Shown: positions 30,501 through 40,989 of the stretch, piece by piece
Position numbering within the stretch: position 1 is the stretch's first letter
Layout: every line of letters begins with the position of its first letter
DNA from: Phlebotomus papatasi
Taxonomy: Eukaryota > Arthropoda > Insecta > Diptera > Psychodidae
Length of the DNA: 64,000 nt
Assembly (NCBI RefSeq): GCF_024763615.1
Contig: NC_077224.1
Span: 42,790,712-42,854,711 of the forward strand
Reading direction: 5' to 3'
The notes under the pieces: generated by a model
What the model was told of the DNA's origin: nothing
The model's input: only the letters and a program-made list of their open reading frames with translations
Database searches by the model: none
Program-made: the position numbers and the translations under genes

Positions 30501-33500
30501 TTTGGTCATTTTCTATTTTAAATAGTTTAAGTATTGAAGGTCAAGGAAAAAGAAAAGTTCATTCAATGATAAAGTCTAGGGGGTGGATTGGGGACGAATG
30601 CGACTCACCGTTAGAAAGGTCTTGATCTCAAATAGGATATACGAAAAGTTCTTCGAAATCGCTTCATAAATATAGAAAATGCAGTTCGGTCATGATATTT
30701 TTGATTATAGCTCAGGTAAGGGAACATCTCGGGAGCAGTGTGACCCATCGTTGGAAAGGTCTCGACCTCAGCTATAAAATACTAAAATTTAAATGAAAAG
30801 TATCGTCTAGATTTCGAAATATTCTACATCGAATTTTCGAAAATTGATTTTTCATTTTTCGATTAATCAAACCTTCGATTAAATCGGAGAAAGTTGGAGT
30901 GTTAGAAATTTGTACTATTTCACGAGAGCTTTCCAAAAAACCAAAATTTCTCAAATTCTGACAAGTAGAACCGGAGATATGGCCATTTGAAAATTAAACT
31001 TTTGACCCCATATAACTTGAGTCAGGGACGTTAAGGATCGATGCTATAAGGGCTGAGTTATTGAGAAAACAAAGTTTTAGGGGTGTTCCAAAATGGTGGA
31101 AGGGGGGGGGGGGGTGGGGGTTAGATCTGACATCAGATATTACTAGCCCCCTATCGACATTTAATCTTTGCCGAAAACCGCTTGTCGATAACTCTCTCCT
31201 TTCGCTTTCTGCAGATGGTTATACAACCAAACGGGAAAAGTATCAACACATTTTGAAACCCGAATTAAAACATATCCCGAACTTAAAAGAACCGAATTTG
31301 CGAAAATTTACTGTAAAAACGTAAATTATCTAAAATTTCAACAAAGTTTCTAAAATTTCATGAATTTTTCGAAAATTTCGTAAATACAAACTTTAAAGTG
31401 AAGGTAAAAACTTACAGAAATTGAGGAGTGATGAGAAGTTTGCATCCATTTCTCTGATTGGGGAAGACATCCTCGAGAAAGTAGTAAATATGTCCCACAA
31501 TCATGCCCATTAGGTCCACCCAGATCGTATTGCCTAGAATCACAGAGAAGCTAAGCAGGACCCAGGGCAGGTAGGGCGCCTGGAAGTTCAGCAGACCGAA
31601 GAAGTTCATCCGAATGGATGGATTGCGACGTGACCACACATACACCAGCATTATCGTGAAAGCTTGACCCAAGAATAGGAGATTGACAAAAATCGCTGAT
31701 ATCTAGACAGAATCAAAGAAGCAAAAAAAACTCTGATTGGAAATATTATTTTAAAATATAAAAAATACGATTTTCTCAAAGAACTCAGAATATTTTCAAA
31801 GTTGTCCGGAGTGTTTTCCAGTCTTCTCCACACTCCGTAATTATTTTCATTTTTTGACAGCTCTTGTGGATTTCCCGGGTGAACATTTCGTTCATATACG
31901 AAAATGTCCTTGAATTATTCCTAATAGCGGTTTTTCAAGGTCACTGGTAAAGAAGATCCTAGAGAGCACATTTTTCAACCGATTTAAGTGAATTTCAGGT
32001 CGTCAGAAAGGTCTTGGAATCCCTGATAATTCTGAATTGGTTTCTATCGATAACCGGTTAAAAGATCAGTTATAAACTGATAATAAATTTATATCTGAAA
32101 TGTATTTGTCTTCTATGTAATTTTGGGAAGATTGAGAGCTGAACATTGAAAATTTGAACTCTTGTTTGACTTGCACCGGTATGAAAAACAAATCAATATT
32201 TCATTAGTATAGTAAGATAATTATTTCGTGCTTGAACGTAAGCTACATTACGTTGCACATCGACGATAAAATATTTGTAGAGAAATTGTCACGCAGCAGT
32301 GTTAATTAACAGGGATTCAAAGTATCACCACTATCACAAAAAGATTCCATCATGCAATGCAATCGGTATTCGATTTCACATTTTCATTAGCTTAGATTGA
32401 ATTAGAATATTCACTAGATTGATATTTTGTAGCTTTCTTGCATTTGGATTTGAAGATTTTAACAACCATTCCATTTATTAGAACAGGAAGAAATAAATTC
32501 GTGGAAAGTGCTTAAGCAATAAATTTGATGCCAATTCAGAGCTTGTAAATGGCTAAAATAAATTTAAACTGAATTTTGTTAGGGGCTTGCGAAAGATAAA
32601 TTTTCCACAGTTCCTAGAAATTCATTATCTTACCAAAAATTCTGAAAAAGCTGCTATTTCTGTTTGCATCAAAGCTTTAATCTACATAACTTAAGAAAAT
32701 AGCCACATTATAATTCACCAAAATGAGGCTATATAGTTAACTCCTCCCATTTATAATTTTAGATCACGCCCCTATCGCTTGCAATTTCTATCTCAATTCG
32801 AAACTTAAAATATTTCAACAATCGATCTGTCGAATCAGACACAATTACACTAAAGTAATTATAATACATGAATGTGCATGAAGACTTCGTTTAACATAAA
32901 AATAACATTTTAATTCACTCTGGACAAGCTGCATGTTTCGTAAAAAACGTTTTGAATTCATCAACCGTCAGTGTTTGACAGCTGTCAGCCGGATATCGAA
33001 GTGCCGGATATCGGAGAGAGCTGTGTACTACAGTAGACTCTCTCTCAATTGGGCATTTGGGGCAAAACGTCATCCGGTTTATCGATAGATTTGGGCGTCA
33101 AAGCCTTTGTAAATTCTACGAAAAGCGCTCAATTATAAAGAATTACGATGAAATATGAAGAACTACAGCGAATTTGAGTAAATTAGCTTCATAAATAAAC
33201 GTGAAAATTGTCAACAACATTTTTTATCACCCGATTGAAAAAGAGCCGATTGAGCGAGAGTCTACTGTATTTCTAGATGTACATATCGAAGTACACCACC
33301 CTGAGAATGCCTGCAAAATAATCATATCTTGCATAAGCATTTCTTGGTTTATCACAGGCAACAAGTTTAGTTTGCACTTCCTGTACTCCCGTTTATGGCC
33401 TCTCATTAATTCTTTGATACGTCCTGTAATTAATTTTGCTAATTTAAATGCAGAAAAATGAAGATATTTGTCAGAAGTGACATTTCGTTAAGAGTGGAAA

Positions 33501-36500
33501 ATTTTGGCTATATGGACCCGAGTGAGTCCGACAGCCTTACATAAAACAGAAGAAGAAGAAGAAGAAGGAAAATTTTGAAATCTTGGTTCTTAGCTAAGAC
33601 ATTTTAAGTTCCATAAATACTTCGCGTCAGAATACAAAACCTTGATTTTGGAAATATTTGGCAACTTGAAATTTTGATCTTAATCTTGGTCTCAGAAATG
33701 AGGCCATTGTTTCTTATTATTATTAATTCTGCCTCCGATAACAGTTTGCTCTATCTATACGATTGGCACCGGCACACCTTTTAGATCAGGAAAATTTCAT
33801 AAAGTCAAAATTCACATCTCTTTTATTCTTAAAAGCTTTGCATATGTCTTTCGCACTCTTCTTCTTCTTCTTCTTCTTCTTCTTCTTCTTTTGAACATCA
33901 AACCAAATTAAATCTACTTCAGTTCAATTTTGCGACCGAAAGAGTGGGATAGACTTATGCAAATCTTTAGAGTAAAAAGGGATGCGAATTTGGATTTCAT
34001 GGAATTATACCGAGCTAAAAGATGTGCCGAGAAGGCCGAGAAACACCCCGAGTTGCACTCATTACGAGAGGTCGCTTGTAAAGAATCTCGCTTATCTGAG
34101 CTTATTACTGGTAATTTTTTATTTTCCGGTCAATTTCGTAAAGATCGGGGTGAAGTGGGATAGATAAGGCCCATTGCTAGAAAGGTTTAGATGTCACATA
34201 CACAATAGTGAAATTTCATCGAAATTGCTTCATAAACACCAAAAATACGGTCTGTTCAATACGTTTTGATAATAGCTCAGGTCAGGGAAGATCGAGGGAG
34301 GAGTGCGACGCACCATTGGAAAGGTCTCGACATCACCTAAAACATACTAAAATTTAAAGAAAAAGCATCGTCTAGTTTTCTAAATATCCGACATCGAATT
34401 TTCAATAATCGATTTTTCGATTAATCTGATCTTCGATTAAATCGAATGAAGTTTAGTTGTCATGAGGGTTGTAGCATTTCACAAGAGCTTTTCAAAACAC
34501 CAAAATTTTTCAAATTCCGATAATTAGAAGCAGAGATATGACCATTTGAAAATTACATTTTTGAACCCTTCTAGCTCGGGTCAGAGCTAGAAGGGCTTTT
34601 TTATCAAAAGATCATAAGTCCAGCTATAATATACTAAAATTTGAGATCGATCGATGCCATAGGGGCTGAGTTATTGAAAAAACAAAATTTGGGGGTGTTC
34701 CAAAATGGCGGAAAGGGAGGTGGGCGTGGATCTGACATCACTTACTTCTAGACACTCATCGACATTTAACCTTTGCCGAAAATCGCTTGTCGATATATCT
34801 CCGTTTTCTCTCTAAAGGAAGTGGTTATACGACGAACGGATCGGAGCGGACAAAACGTTCACAACAATCGATTTTTAGCGCATATGATATTCCTGGGTAT
34901 GAATTCTGAGATGCGTGAGTTTTTCACGTGCGAAACTCACGGTTTTTAGATGTTTCCTGTAAGCGTTTGCTGAAGCTTTGACAAAAATTGTCACGTGAAA
35001 CACTTACAGCATCTTAGAATTCACATGAAAGTTTTTACGCAAGCTTGAGAAAGTGCTTACTAAAGGTGATCTCAGAGCTGTGAATTTCTCACGTGAAAAA
35101 CTCACCATCTCAGAATTCATACCCTGATCTATGAGTGTCAAAACGTCAGTTAAATCAGCATTTGTCGTAACTTCCTTTTGACAACTTTTCAGGAGACGAA
35201 ATTTTTAGTTCAGCATTATTTTTCTTAAAAATGAGCCCCGAATGCGATACTTTTGAGTCAAAATAATAAAAGTGGCACTAATAAACTGTAAGTTAACTCG
35301 AGAAAATCTTTATTAAATGATATAAAAGCTGAGATATTGAGATATATGTTAGAAAAAACACAGTAATATTTTATCGTAACTTGCATCGTTTATAAAGCCG
35401 TAACTTCCAATGTATGGAGATCTTGGAAGTTACGACAATTTACAAAAACACATTATATCAATTTTAATTACTCTAGTGACAATGAGTGCCCTTATTTCAC
35501 TAAGTTAGTCAATTAAACTGTGGTCCTTGTCACTAAAAGCTATTATTTCATAAATTTTATTGAATAAATTTAGTGCGCCGCATCGCTTGTTTTGTTTAGA
35601 ATTAATGACAGATGGGCAGAGATTTTTCCTCACTTTTTTCTCACAAATATCGAATTAAAATGATTTAATGTTGCATTATTCGCACTGTCTTTGGATATAT
35701 GGAAGAGTTTGTGAACGTTTTAATGAGAAATATTAAATTTTTACTGCAAATTACAAACCACGCAAGTGAGCTAAAACAGTTACGGCAAATGCTGATTACT
35801 GAAAATTTTGTATGAAAATTTGTCGTAACTTCCCCAAAAATGGAAGTTACGACAAATTCTGATAAATTTTTCCTAATTAAGAGCACTTACGATAATTCTT
35901 GTTATGGGCCTATAAATGTTTCTTTTTCTCAAGTGAGTTTAATAAACAAAATTACGCCGATTCTAAATATGTATATATCCCAAAATCGCAAAAATGAAGT
36001 TACGACAAATGCTGATTTAACTGACGAAAAGTCAAAACGCGTAAATCTAAAATTTAGGGCCGAAATGACGAGGTCGGATTTTACCTGTGACGACAAAAGC
36101 TGCGATTGTAAAGAATCTCAGCTAATTACGTCTGACCGCGGTGTCACATATAAGATTAATATTAATATTAAGAAATGCCGGAGAGAGAGGTATATAGCAT
36201 TCAAAACTCAAATGGAAAATCACGTGTGTTAGAAAGAGTACGCTCTAGTGGATTAATACGTTGAGTAAGATATTACTGTTCGTATTAATTGCTTTATGAA
36301 TCGTATAACAGGCAATTCGAGTAATTTTTCATGCATGCCAACAGTGATTCGGTCAGTTTTTGAGCGAAACACAAGAGAGAGGCAAGATAAAACACTTGCT
36401 ATCTTTTTTTTTTTGGCATTCTCGCAGTTCAGAAAGTATTAATCTTAATATTAATCTTATTTGTGACATGGTCATGAGAAGAAAACGGACTAGAAAATGT

Positions 36501-38720
36501 TGAAAAATATTTGAAAAACACAGATAGGGTAAAAGTATCAAATTTCGGCCACTTTTTTATTCCTCAAATTTCCATGAATTTTTAGTTTTTGCATGTTCCA
36601 AAAATTATACTGCAAAAAAATAACAAAAAATGGCGCTTCGACGAATAATATGACGTGAAAAAGACATTGGAAGAATTCCGGAAGGGCAAGGAACTATAAG
36701 AATGCATGTGGCCGAAATAAGCCACTAATGCTATGTCTACATTTTTATTCATTTTAAAATTTATTAAGATTGATTTTATAGAAAATAAAGACGGTATAAA
36801 CTGTCTATAAGGTTCCAAGCAACACTCTTTAAAAAAAAGTAACAAAAAAAATTAATTTTATATTAAAAATAGGGTAAGGGCTCATAATTTAGACCAGTTC
36901 CTTAGTTTGGACACTTTGAGGATAAAATTGGACACTAAAAATAAATTGATTAAAATGATGGATTTTTATTCCAATATTTGATGAATAATGAATTCTATCT
37001 AAATATTTGTTCTTTTTGGAAGATTTTGACACTAAATACGTTAAATTTTGAATATGATTTGAGTTGAAATTGCTTTGTTGAAAATTCTGTGTGAGCAATT
37101 GCTTACGAGAAATATGACAGAACTTCGTGTTTACTTATGTCTTATTAGCTGTGGTGAAGTACTAACAATGTTTCTTCGCTTTTTTTGAGTGATATTACTG
37201 AATATTCATTGAATTGAATTGAATTGAAATGCCTGGAGAAACAAAGGAGCATCATCTCTACGAAAGAGATGTAGCGAGAAATGCTTTGAAAGGCTCCCGG
37301 AAAGGCCAGGGAATGAGCGAATCCGCACGTACTTGGAGTACCGAAGTCGACTCACTTTAATGAATGATATGGAAAGTTTCCGGGCTTCTAGTGACATTCT
37401 ACGGTTCCCTTACATGAACAGGAAGAGGACTTGGTAAGATTGGTTCTTGAAATGGAGAACAATGGGCATCCTATTGAGGCGGATTAGCTGTCCAAATTTA
37501 CAGCCAAGTTGTCCAAATTAATAACCAAGTTGTCCGAAATTCGAGTCAAATTCACCTCAACATATCAATTCATTTTAAACGTATTAAGACTAATTTTAGT
37601 TAAAACAAAGACAATAAACCCTTGCCAAGTTTCTAAACAACCCTTCTGAAAAGAGAGTAACAAAAAAAGTAAATTAGTATTGAAAATATCGCACTTCAAA
37701 CTTGGAACATCGATGATTATAAGCCGACTGTCCAAAATTATGAGCCCTTCTCCTATAACATTTCAAATTTGAGAATTTGGCACTTGCATGCAACTATGCC
37801 GAAATTTGGCACACTTACCCTAAGTTTCTTGAAATGTGAAAACGTATTTAAAACAGATAAAAAACAAGAGGAAAACATTTTTTAGAAATACGAAACATTA
37901 ATGAATAAACACCAAAACGATTCTAGAAACGTAGAAAAAATATAAGAAACATGAGGACGTTTCTACAAAAACACGGAAATGTCTCTAGAAATACGGAAAT
38001 TCATCCGTGAGAAACATGGAAACGTTGCAGAATTGCAATTTTCATTAAATTTGAGGTGGAGAAACACCCTGTTTCCAATATTTCTGGAAACACGGAGTTA
38101 CGAGTAAATTTTATCTGATATTCTTTACAATCTCAACTTTTGTGGTCCGAGGTATCACACCCTACAGAAAAGCTTGAATTATTATTGAACGGGAAAATCT
38201 CCAATTTTTCTGATGACTTACAATCATAAGAAAGCCACCAAAAAGGAACATCATGACGAAATCTGCACTGCGGCTCCGGAAAGATCCCTCCTCCAGCATC
38301 CGGCAGTATCTGTATGTGAAGATCATGTTGAAGAGGAAGCTGAAGCTGATCGTTCCGAAGAAGAGGAATGTTGTGGCCAATCTCCATACTTGGTAGTGCT
38401 TGACGATGAGTGTGGGATTGAAGTAGAGCTGGAAAGGAGAGACTACGTCCAGATGCTGAAACGGAAACACGTCATTACTACTGATGCAATAGTCCATTAG
38501 ATGCATCCAAAGTACACGCCATCGGATCCGCTGGATGCCAGAGACAACGATGACGTGGGCCTTTGTGATTTGAGGAAAAGCCCCAAAGCAAAAAAAAAAG
38601 CAGAGAAAACGGGGAATTATCTCATACCACGGCCAAAGTTGTGATTACGCAGGCTGTCGTGTATATGCGAGTCACTATGGGAATTTGCAAGTATTCCTGA
38701 CGAAATGTTTGATAAGCCAT
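27414..38720 (-). CDS. Der-2: Derlin-2, ER retrotranslocation rhomboid pseudoprotease, complete
   Basis: Exons (transcription order) 38720-38628, 38455-38222, 31702-31416 and 27561-27414 join with GT-AG introns to give 253 residues and TAG. Derlins are ER multispanning rhomboid pseudoproteases that help move misfolded proteins out of the ER to p97/VCP for degradation. The N-terminus MAYQTFRQEYLQIPIVTR and the SPFQLYFNP and YRYCRMLEEGSFR stretches are Derlin-2 signatures. Visible hallmarks are the WR motif (Trp55-Arg56), a GxxxG motif in a late membrane segment (Gly175, Gly179), a DVFPNQ loop and a C-terminal SHP box for p97 around GGFDWGERP (227-235). A Gln-rich tail follows (Gln242-246), making the protein slightly longer than the roughly 240 residues of vertebrate Derlin-2. 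Introns 2 and 3 are 6.5 and 3.9 kb and full of transposons. Confidence 0.95.
28168..28310. mobile_element. family A MITE, best copy
   Basis: Left end AGGCGTCTTCTACACATTGG and right end (inverted) TGGCCTCTACACATTGGGAG pair, with TTA at 28165-28167 and 28311-28313. The body is nearly palindromic. Confidence 0.75.
29064..29415. mobile_element. family D MITE (Tc1/mariner-like)
   Basis: CAGTGCGCGCTCTTTAATCC to inverted CAGTGCCCGCTTTGTTATTC with TA on both sides. AT-rich centre without coding sequence. Confidence 0.65.
29579..29820. mobile_element. palindromic MITE with TAA duplication
   Basis: TGGCGCTGGCACAGCTTT and its inverted copy lead to AAATTCAATCGATTGAAATT on both arms. TAA flanks both ends (29576-29578, 29821-29823). 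Confidence 0.75.
30108..30323. mobile_element. small inverted-repeat element
   Basis: Outer AGGAAAGTACTCTC and inner CCTTCGAATAATGTGAATTT arms are inverted around an AT-rich loop. Ends approximate. Confidence 0.6.
30580..31140 (+). repeat. family P dispersed repeat, copy 1
   Basis: Direct relative of 34160-34790: shares GTTGGAAAGGTCTCGAC, AATTTTCGAAAATTGATTTT-type, GGAGATATGGCCATTTGAAA and GGGGTGTTCCAAAATGG. It ends in a poly(G) run. Confidence 0.75.
31416..31702 (-). CDS. Der-2: Derlin-2 exon 3, central membrane core
   Basis: The acceptor reads ctgtctag before ATATCAGCG. The exon encodes ISAIFVNLLFLGQAF, then VYVWSRRNP, FFGLLNFQAP, the GxxxG helix and YYFLEDVFPNQ. It ends two bases into a Leu codon before donor GTAAG (31415-31411). 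Reading through would meet a stop at once, which fits a true donor. Confidence 0.95.
31855..32110 (+). repeat. family G partial copy in Derlin-2 intron 2
   Basis: Contains ACATTTCGTTCATATACGAA, GCGGTTTTTCAAGGTCA, AGAAAGGTCTTGGAAT and CGATAACCGGTTA-type words. Confidence 0.55.
32111..33030. other. Derlin-2 intron 2, no gene
   Basis: AT-rich; nothing assignable. Confidence 0.4.
33031..33267. mobile_element. family C MITE, copy 2
   Basis: CAGTAGACTCTCTCTCAATT to inverted end, TA flanks. Close to copy 1 over its whole length (shared GGGCGTCAAAGCCTTTGTAA-type block). Confidence 0.8.
33763..34031. mobile_element. family B MITE copy
   Basis: GGCACCGGCACACCTTTTAG and inverted arm ending GATGTGCCG, with (CTT)n and GTGGGATAGACTTATGCA inside as in the 53-kb copies. 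Confidence 0.7.
34160..34790 (+). repeat. family P dispersed repeat, copy 2
   Basis: Parallel to 30580-31140 block by block, including GGGGCTGAGTTATTGA and GGGGGTGTTCCAAAATGG. Confidence 0.75.
34895..35124. mobile_element. MITE with GGGTATGAATTCTGAGATG ends
   Basis: The two ends match in inverted orientation for about 35 bp with one indel and contain TTTTTCACGTG. The middle repeats the CACGTGAAA word in both orientations. Confidence 0.75.
35144..36026. mobile_element. 883-bp element with perfect 31-bp inverted ends
   Basis: 35144-35174 and 35996-36026 are exact inverted copies (start CGTCAGTTAAATCAGCATTT). The word GGAAGTTACGACAAATGCTG or its complement recurs at about 35395-35445, 35775-35790 and 35820-35865. 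No transposase was found. Confidence 0.75.
36872..37753. mobile_element. nested element with pogo-like transposase remnant
   Basis: Ends GGGTAAGGGCTCATAATTT and GGAGAAGGGCTCATAATTT (inverted) are flanked by TA on both sides (36870-36871, 37754-37755). The 48-kb relative of the host element gives the empty site. Confidence 0.75.
37228..37500 (+). pseudogene. pogo/Tigger-like transposase N-terminus, broken
   Basis: Three frames read in turn: MPGETKEHHLYERDVARNAL with GQGMSESARTWS, then VPKST...GKFPGF, then EQEEDLVRLVLEMENNGHPI. This matches the helix-turn-helix (A..A.R.W.VPKSTL..K..G) and the following EEE.LV...LEM...G.P region of pogo-type transposases. Two frameshifts and a stop; the DDE domain is missing. 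Confidence 0.65.
38222..38455 (-). CDS. Der-2: Derlin-2 exon 2, WR motif and first membrane segments
   Basis: Exactly 78 codons in phase 0, from HLDVVSPFQLYFNP to FLFGGFLMI, before donor GTAAGT (38221-38216). The exon contains the WR motif and two hydrophobic segments flanking YRYCRMLEEGSF. Confidence 0.95.
38628..38720 (-). CDS. Der-2: Derlin-2 exon 1 (start codon)
   Basis: ATG is the complement of 38718-38720. Thirty-one codons run to LAV before donor GTATGA (38627-38622). The 172-nt intron ends with tttcag before exon 2. The start is supported because MAYQTF is the invariant N-terminus of the family. Confidence 0.93.
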
Positions 38721-39000
38721 TGCCTTGTTCTTATTTTGTACACACTGCACCCAAGAAGATATTCTTTCTCTTTGTCAACTAGTCACTATAATGTTAGGAA
38801 AGGAATCTAGCAGAATTTTCACATTTTCTTCTGTAACACATCATTTGCAGGTGAAAAAAACACACGGACAATTGACAACTGGGTCAGAGCCGCCCGGACT
38901 ATTCTGCCCTCTGAGAATTCACTGAGATCCACACCGCGCACGCCCCTGGATTTTTCGTTCCACAACTCAGCGGACCAGCAAAGTTGAAATACAGCATACG
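38721..39000 (-). promoter_or_regulatory. probable 5' UTR and promoter region of Derlin-2
   Basis: The stretch upstream of the Derlin-2 ATG includes a less AT-rich patch at about 38880-38970, unlike the surrounding AT-rich DNA and not seen elsewhere in the window. This is the expected position of the 5' UTR and start site. I see no clear TATA box or defined start site, so the limits are a guess. Confidence 0.35.
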
Positions 39001-39930
39001 AAGTAAGCTTTTATAAAGCATATTAATAAGCTAATAAATTGTACTTTGTATTTAACAAATTTATTTTTTTATTATTTCATTCCTTGTAAGTTACAAAAAT
39101 CCAATTCATTCTGAACGATTTTTTCAAGAGACGGCATAAAATAGGGGAAGGCTTTGATGTTTCGCACACAAAAATGATGTTCAAGTTCAGTAGTTTTTTC
39201 TGACTACCATGCAAACCGTATCGATTCTCCAACTAAAATCTCTTACTTACAAGGTTCATAATCCCACCTCAGAAAATCCCAAGAAATCTTCATATTTTCC
39301 TCTAGTGGAAAATGAAAATGTAATGGCAATTTGTGCGAAAGTTCAATCAAGTTTCCATCTTCGCACACGATTCACGTCATCACTGAACATCCCATTTTTA
39401 CAGTAAATTTTGCACCGGACACTAAAAATTATACATCATTGTTCAAAGGGAACTCTAATCTACTTGATTAAACCGATTGATTATTTATTTGTTGTACTGG
39501 GTAGATTGGCCATTTTGTACAAATAATTCTGATGGTACAATATTTCAAATAACTCTGTATTTTCTGTTTCATGAGACATATATCTTACTAAATCTCTACA
39601 AAATATTTTACTTAATTTCAATTTTGAATTTCACTAGAATTTTGAATTTTCTTTTTCCGTATGCTCTGGTCGAGAATAATGTCATTGAGGGGCGTCACCG
39701 GAATGCGGGCCATGCATTTCTTTGAGCCTCCTCTATACCATGCCTCTATTTTCTCTCAAGTCTCTGAAAAAGATGCACTGACGTCATCAGTAGGGAGTCC
39801 ACATCAAAATTTCACTTTAGTTTAGAAACAAGTTCTCCTATAACAGACTGCTGTCCCATTACCTGTCCTACTCTCTGGTCTATCTCGTGTTCCGTTTTTT
39901 CCCTTTTCAGCAACTCTAGACTTTATCTAA
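38940..39930. other. no gene; between Derlin-2 and the Harbinger derivative
   Basis: AT-rich. A GGGGAAGGCTTTGATGTTTC start at 39143 resembles ends of other MITEs at 42315 and 56310, but no partner is evident. Confidence 0.4.
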
Positions 39931-40101
39931 CGGTGTTATCACACTAGAAAATTTCACATTTAAAAGTTGCTCATTAAAACTACTAGAACCACTCGAAATC
40001 GCTGATTTAGTCAGGACACATTGCTAGAATTGCTCAATGTCACGATGGCACACGGGTTGTCAGATGAGTGTTTTTGTTTTTGAAGCATTTCAGTCGTTTG
40101 A

Positions 40102-40431
40102 GTGAAAATGTGTGATTTTAGTGACGAAGAGGAAGTTATCCTCCTGTACACTGCTTTTGTGTCGTGCAAAAGGACCCGCCAAGCGAAAAGAAGGAGGGTG
40201 TGGGCGAGAGAATGGCTTTTAACGCGACCTTCACATGGTTTCGTTGAAAATCTTTATGACAACATCGCAAGTGAAGATTTTTTTGGAGACAATGATTTTC
40301 TCCGGATGACTTCGGAGGAATTTGAAGAGCATCTTCAAATCGTAGGGCCTTATCTACAAAAGAAGGCGATTTGTGACTCAATTTGTCGCAAACGGATTGA
40401 AAACCATCAGATCGGCTGCCTCTTTTTTTGA
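40102..40431 (+). pseudogene. Harbinger transposase, N-terminal fragment
   Basis: Starts MKMCDFSDEEEVILL, then basic KRTRQAKRRRVWAREWLL, and FLRMTSEEFEEHLQIVGPYL. This acidic start, RRVW..WL and FLRM..E.F..LL..VGP pattern is the N-terminus of Harbinger/HARBI1-type DDE transposases. The catalytic domain is absent; the last 20 or so codons cross the deletion junction. Confidence 0.82.
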
Positions 40432-40632
40432 ATTCTCGACATATTTGTAGTCCCAAATGACGGATTCTTGATGTATAGCTTCAATCAATTCCGCCACCAT
40501 CTCATTTGACCACGAAATCCTAGAAGTTTATGAACGAATATAAAATGTAGATCGAACACACTTTTGTTTAGCTTTTTCTTACTTATCCTCTTCACCGATC
40601 TTTTTCAATGCCTTTTGCCCTTTCTTCTCCAT
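40378..40632 (-). pseudogene. Harbinger Myb/MADF-like protein, N-terminal fragment
   Basis: The - strand start MEKKGQKALKKIGEED lies in exon 40632-40583 (donor GTAAGA). A 63-nt intron ends ttctag and exon 40519-40378 continues KISWSNEMVAELIEAIHQ, then VIWDYK. The W-N-E...LIEAI...IWD pattern is the first helix region of the trihelix/MADF DNA-binding partner of Harbinger transposases. It stops soon after the deletion junction; 63 residues remain. Confidence 0.7.
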
Positions 40633-40989
40633 CTCGTTTACGATAAATTGGCACTACTTTTAATCACAATTTCATCACTAATAAACTGGTGGGAGAGTTG
40701 TGGTGCAGAAACTACCCGAATGACTGCAATAAAGTAGTACCAGATGCAAATGTAATGAGCAAATTTTGCTCATTATTTGCTCATTATTTGCTCATTAGTT
40801 ATCAATCGTATTTATGCTATTTTAATCTATTTAAACCAATTTTTGTGATTCGAGTCTACTTTTTTATCACTAAATGAATCGATTTCTAAAAGTTCGTGAA
40901 GAAAATTGCACAATAGGGCATATATCAGCAACAATTGATGTGAATCACATGAAAATTTTCATGTGAAATTCTCTAGTGTGATACCACGG

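Larger units (their letters stand above)
36527..37820. mobile_element. TA-flanked MITE-like element interrupted by a second element
   Basis: Inverted ends GGGTAAAAGTATCAAATTTC and GGGTAAGTGTGCCAAATTTC lie next to TA. The body is closely related to 48179-48565, which lacks the insert. The insert occupies 36872-37753. Confidence 0.75.
39931..40989. mobile_element. PIF/Harbinger deletion derivative, 1059 bp
   Basis: Inverted ends CGGTGTTATCACACTAG and CCGTGGTATCACACTAG continue to AATTTCACAT, and TAA lies on both sides (39928-39930, 40990-40992), the Harbinger-type 3-bp target duplication. Inside, the 5' end of a transposase gene (+) and of a Myb/MADF-like gene (-) face each other and meet at about 40380-40430. 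The rest of both genes is gone, so one internal deletion explains the structure. The element cannot move on its own. Confidence 0.9.

Noticed and set aside
33830..33895. (CTT)n and other triplet runs as a possible array
   Set aside because: Simple microsatellite inside a family B MITE; no spacer-repeat organisation, so not CRISPR-like.
40136..40456. 106-codon - strand frame within the Harbinger derivative
   Set aside because: Antisense of the transposase fragment; the real - strand signal is in another frame (40632-40378).
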